Made by a program: the position numbers and the translations under genes. The notes below the pieces were generated by a model. The model was given only the letters and a program-made list of their open reading frames with translations. It had not been told where the DNA came from and searched no databases. Shown here piece by piece: positions 61,301 through 64,000 of a stretch of 64,000 bases of DNA (its first letter is position 1; every line of letters starts with the position of its first letter). The stretch comes from Doris montereyensis (lineage: Eukaryota; Mollusca; Gastropoda; Nudibranchia; Dorididae), in NCBI GenBank assembly GCA_037039925.1, contig JAXRKP010000468.1, forward strand, positions 206,001-270,000. Reading direction: 5' to 3'.

Positions 61301-63295
61301 CTTTCACATATTTAAAAGACTTACCTGTACAGTCCATCTTTGAAAAGCATTTGTGAACCATGTCTCTTCTCATTTTATTCATTTTTGGCTGAAACAAAAG
61401 TGGGGCAAGTTGAGCAAATTACAACCAAAAATGTAAAAAAAAATCTTAATACCATGTGTTCATGCAGGTATGCTTCTTCATGGTTAAGTCATTGTCTGCT
61501 GACTTTGTATAAAGCTAAGTACAGAAAAAAGTATTCCTACGACAGCTGGCTCATGGTGTTTGTCAGACATAAACATTTATTTCCTTTGTACAATGTACGT
61601 CACTGTTCCTTAGGATGACGGAAACAAGAGAGCCAGTGCCAGTGTCATCTAATGGGTATCCTGTTGAACTTGAAAACATGACGACAAGGACTGGTTTTGA
61701 AACTGGCATTATGTCTCTATTCAGACATGAATGAATACCTGGCTATAATTAACATGGTAGTGTGAAGCACCAAATTAAGCTTCTCAGCTGTTGATTCCAC
61801 TCTGAACTGAAAATTTCCACTCACAGTCACAGGCCAAGATGGATGTGAAGTTGATCTTTCAGCAGCTGAATAGGATCTGAGGGCTTTCAAAACACGTAAC
61901 TTCATAGGCTATGTGAATGTATGCATGATCATATATACATAATGTACTTAAATGCAAGTCAACTAATGTTTATGGCATTGGTGAGAGCTGAAAAATCAGG
62001 AAGGGCCCCGTGTGATGAGGCAATGTAGCACTAGTAGAATGTATATCTTCTCATGATGACGATGAGACAGTTAATTGTATTATTGACCCTAAATAAGGAT
62101 TGCACGAGAGCAAAATTATATCATTAACCGTTGGCGACAAAACAAGGATACACGGGCTAAGAGTATCATACTGTCGACTCTCGCTGACAAATTTAAATAG
62201 GGATACAAGAGAGCTGTGAGTGTAACATTGCCGCTCATTGACAAAACAAAGGGTATATCATCAAGTCTTTGTGACATAAAAACCCAAGTATACAAGAGAG
62301 CTTATTGTGCATCATAGACTCTTACTGACATAAAAACCCAAGTATACAAAAGGGCTTATTGTGTATCATAGACTCTTACTGACATAAAAACCCAAGTATA
62401 CAAAAGGGCTTATTGTGTATCATAGACTATTGGGAACATAAAAAACCCAAGTATACAAAAGGGCTTAGTGTGTGTCATAGATTCTTGGTGACTTAAAAAC
62501 CCAAGTATTTAAGAGGGCTCATTGTGTATCATCGACTCTTGGGAACATAAAAACCCAAGTATACAAAAGGGCTCAGTGTGTATCATAGACTCTTGGTGAC
62601 ACAAAGAAAAACAAGTATACAAAAGGGCTCATTGTGTACCATCGACTCTTGGTGACATAAAAACCAAAGTATACAAGAAAGCTCACTGTGTATCATAGAC
62701 TCTTGGTGACATAAAAACCCAAGTATACAAAAGGGCTCATTGTGTATCATAGACTCTTGGTGACATAAAAACCGAAGTATACAAAAGGGCTAATTGTGTA
62801 TCATAGACTATTGGTGACATAAAAACCCAATTATACAAAAGGGCTCATTGTGTATCATAGACTCTTGGTGACATAAAAACCCAAGTATACAAGAAAGTTC
62901 ATTGTGTATCATAGACTACTGGTGACATAAAAACCCAATTCTACAAAAGGGCTCATTGTGAATCATCGGCTCTTGGTGGCATAAAAACTCAAGTATACAA
63001 GAAAGCTCATTGTGAATCATAGACTCTTGGTGACATAAAAACCCAATTCTACAAAAGGGCTCATTGTGAATCATCAGCTCTTGGTGGCAAAACAAAAATG
63101 TATCAGGTTTACTCACTCTTATCGTGACAGTAAATTCAGTCAGGTTTATTGTGCCATTGTCATCACGGTCAAACTCGCCAAACAGTTCTGTCACTTCCGC
63201 ATCTGTTAGGTTGACACCAAGTAACTTCATGGCGCCGGCAAATTCTTGTTGACCAATTTGTTTGTTGTGGTCATCATCCATTATACGAAAAAAAT
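58283..63295 (-). CDS. CAPSL: Calcyphosin-like EF-hand protein, 5' end outside the window
   Basis: Small cytosolic calcium-binding protein of the calcyphosin family. Seen: four exons (63117-63295, 61325-61388, 59126-59271, 58283-58384) with matching phases, encoding about 163 residues and a stop. EF-hand 1 loop DDDHNKQIGQQE, EF-hand 2 loop DRDDNGTINLTE, EF-hand 3 loop DCTGDGVITVED (split by an intron) and a degenerate fourth near KDHVDGKVTIDEF. The order and the phrases RIMDDD, HHPKFKSGEW and the C-terminal MYFKLMM..AW match vertebrate CAPSL (about 208 residues) better than CAPS. The first exon here starts in phase 1 behind an acceptor, so roughly 45 N-terminal residues must lie right of 64000; I could not find them in 63300-64000. 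Exact role unknown; known relatives are common in ciliated cells. Confidence 0.93.
59126..59271 (-). CDS. CAPSL: CAPSL exon with EF-hand 3 and linker
   Basis: Acceptor GTTTCCAG, donor AAG|GTACAG. Encodes GDGVITVEDLASCYKVDHHP, then KFKSGEWTKARVLKNFLEVF and AKDHVDGK, phase 0 out. The HHPK-x-x-x-GEW signature is typical of the family. Confidence 0.94.
59272..61324. other. CAPSL intron
   Basis: About 2.05 kb of AT-rich intron with no repeat or second gene visible to me. Confidence 0.7.
61325..61388 (-). CDS. CAPSL: CAPSL exon entering EF-hand 3
   Basis: Acceptor TGTTTCAG, donor ACAG|GTAAGT. Encodes PKMNKMRRDMVHKCFSKMDC plus TG. Corresponds to PPMSRARKEV..AFRKLDKTG in the human protein; an intron splits the EF-hand 3 loop. 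Confidence 0.92.
62090..63100. repeat. 54-bp minisatellite, about 17 units, in a CAPSL intron
   Basis: Unit: TTGGTGACATAAAAACCCAA, GTATACAAAAGGGCTCATTG, TGTATCATAGACTC. Spacing is 54 bases between successive GACATAAAAA words (62708, 62762, 62816). Units at the left end (62090-62270) are strongly diverged; those at the right are nearly identical. The array ends about 17 bases from the splice donor of the EF-hand 1/2 exon. Confidence 0.92.
63117..63295 (-). CDS. CAPSL: CAPSL exon with EF-hands 1 and 2
   Basis: Acceptor TTTTCAAG, donor AGA|GTGAGT. Encodes DFFRIMDDDHNKQIGQQEFA, MKLLGVNLTDAEVTELFGEF and the second loop, ending FTVTIR. Loop 1 has Lys where Gly6 is usual; loop 2 is canonical. Confidence 0.94.
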
Positions 63296-63353
63296 CTTGA
63301 AAAGGGAAATAATATTGCGATGTTAAAACTTGCAGTACATGTTTCAAATTTCA

Positions 63354-63394
63354 ACACGACACGTTTTTTCCCACGTGGAAAGAACGTGTCGTGT
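63354..63394. repeat. 41-bp near-perfect palindrome
   Basis: Arms ACACGACACGTT and AACGTGTCGTGT are perfect; the inner part (TTTTTCCCAC against GTGGAAAG) continues the pairing with one mismatch and one bulge. Confidence 0.85.
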
Positions 63395-63397
63395 CCA

Positions 63398-63482
63398 TAA
63401 AAACAGCGAAGACTGGTGGGTTTGAATCCACGTCCTCGAGACCACACGTCCGATTGACTATCGGTAGACCACCAACATTGCT
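63398..63482 (-). mobile_element. tRNA-like SINE head fragment
   Basis: Minus strand: GTTGGTGGTCTACCGATAGT, GTGGTCTCGAGGACGTGG and GATTCAAACCC, a box A/box B pair with usual spacing. Adjacent on its 3' side is the 41-bp palindrome at 63354. Confidence 0.55.
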
Positions 63483-64000
63483 CTTAAACCATATTATTAT
63501 AATATTGCCTTCCAATGTATTTGTTGTAGGGTTGAGGAGGGAGCGTGAGATCAATGGTAGTGGGGTTGGTAATTGAGAGCAGGAGGGGAGAGGAAAGGTC
63601 ATGGAGGATATCAAATTGGTCTTTCTGAAGCAGGTCCCTAATATGGAGGTTGAAAAAGTAAACGGACATGAATACATTTTCATAGGATTGTTTCTGTTAT
63701 TGGAAATAAACCCCTTCTCCCATTTTCTTCATTTATGTAGGCGAGAACTCGACCTTATGCATAGTCCTATATAAGATAGACTAAACATACGAGCACCTAA
63801 GCACGAACATTTGGTGTGCAAATCCAAGTTGTTCTGGTATTTTATTAAATGTCTGACACGGTAACGTCCATAAACCCTATCACAAACCCGACGGTCGACG
63901 ATTATAGTGAATGAATGGAAAGACAACTTTATCGGGGCCCCTTATAACATCAAAGTCCAAAACAAAATAATTTTAAAAAACGCCGTTTTTATAGTGATTC

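Noticed and set aside
62090..63100. CRISPR-like appearance of regularly spaced similar units
   Set aside because: The 54-bp units are contiguous and have no unique spacers; the context is a eukaryotic intron.

Overview
The window looks like invertebrate animal nuclear DNA, most likely from a mollusc (gastropod or bivalve). Genes are split into short exons by long AT-rich introns with GT..AG borders. Dinucleotide and trinucleotide satellites are very abundant. There are tRNA-derived SINEs whose central block resembles the one known from mollusc SINEs, and decayed non-LTR retrotransposons. The species cannot be fixed from sequence alone.

Layout. 1-25470 holds no gene I can support. It is a repeat landscape of (GA)n, (TAG)n and (TA)n arrays, SINE copies and LINE fragments at 9.5-11.6, 14.5-15.3 and 15.7-15.9 kb. 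25480-40295 (minus) is a 14-exon gene for a protein of about 820 residues: an N-terminal CARD followed by helical TPR-like repeats that resemble APPBP2 (PAT1). 43439-52619 (plus) is mitochondrial CLPP, with five exons placed firmly and a probable eight-codon first exon. 52620-58282 is intergenic, with MITE-like and SINE copies. 58283-63295 (minus) is the C-terminal three quarters of a calcyphosin-like EF-hand protein (CAPSL type), whose first exon or exons lie beyond the right edge.

The CARD gene and CLPP are head to head with about 3.1 kb between their first coding exons. The three genes belong to different processes (signalling or ubiquitin-receptor-like scaffold, mitochondrial proteolysis, calcium binding). 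I see no operon-like logic; adjacency alone is not evidence of joint function.

The most interesting item is the CARD plus APPBP2-like architecture. The gene as read here carries four single-base indels. Correcting each one restores both the reading frame and every intron phase, so the choice is between assembly error and a very young pseudogene. Other points of interest: a 27-nt microexon; a 54-bp (18-codon) tandem array touching a splice donor; a SINE-in-SINE insertion with an 11-bp target duplication that defines the element's ends; and a (CTA)n/(TAG)n inverted pair.
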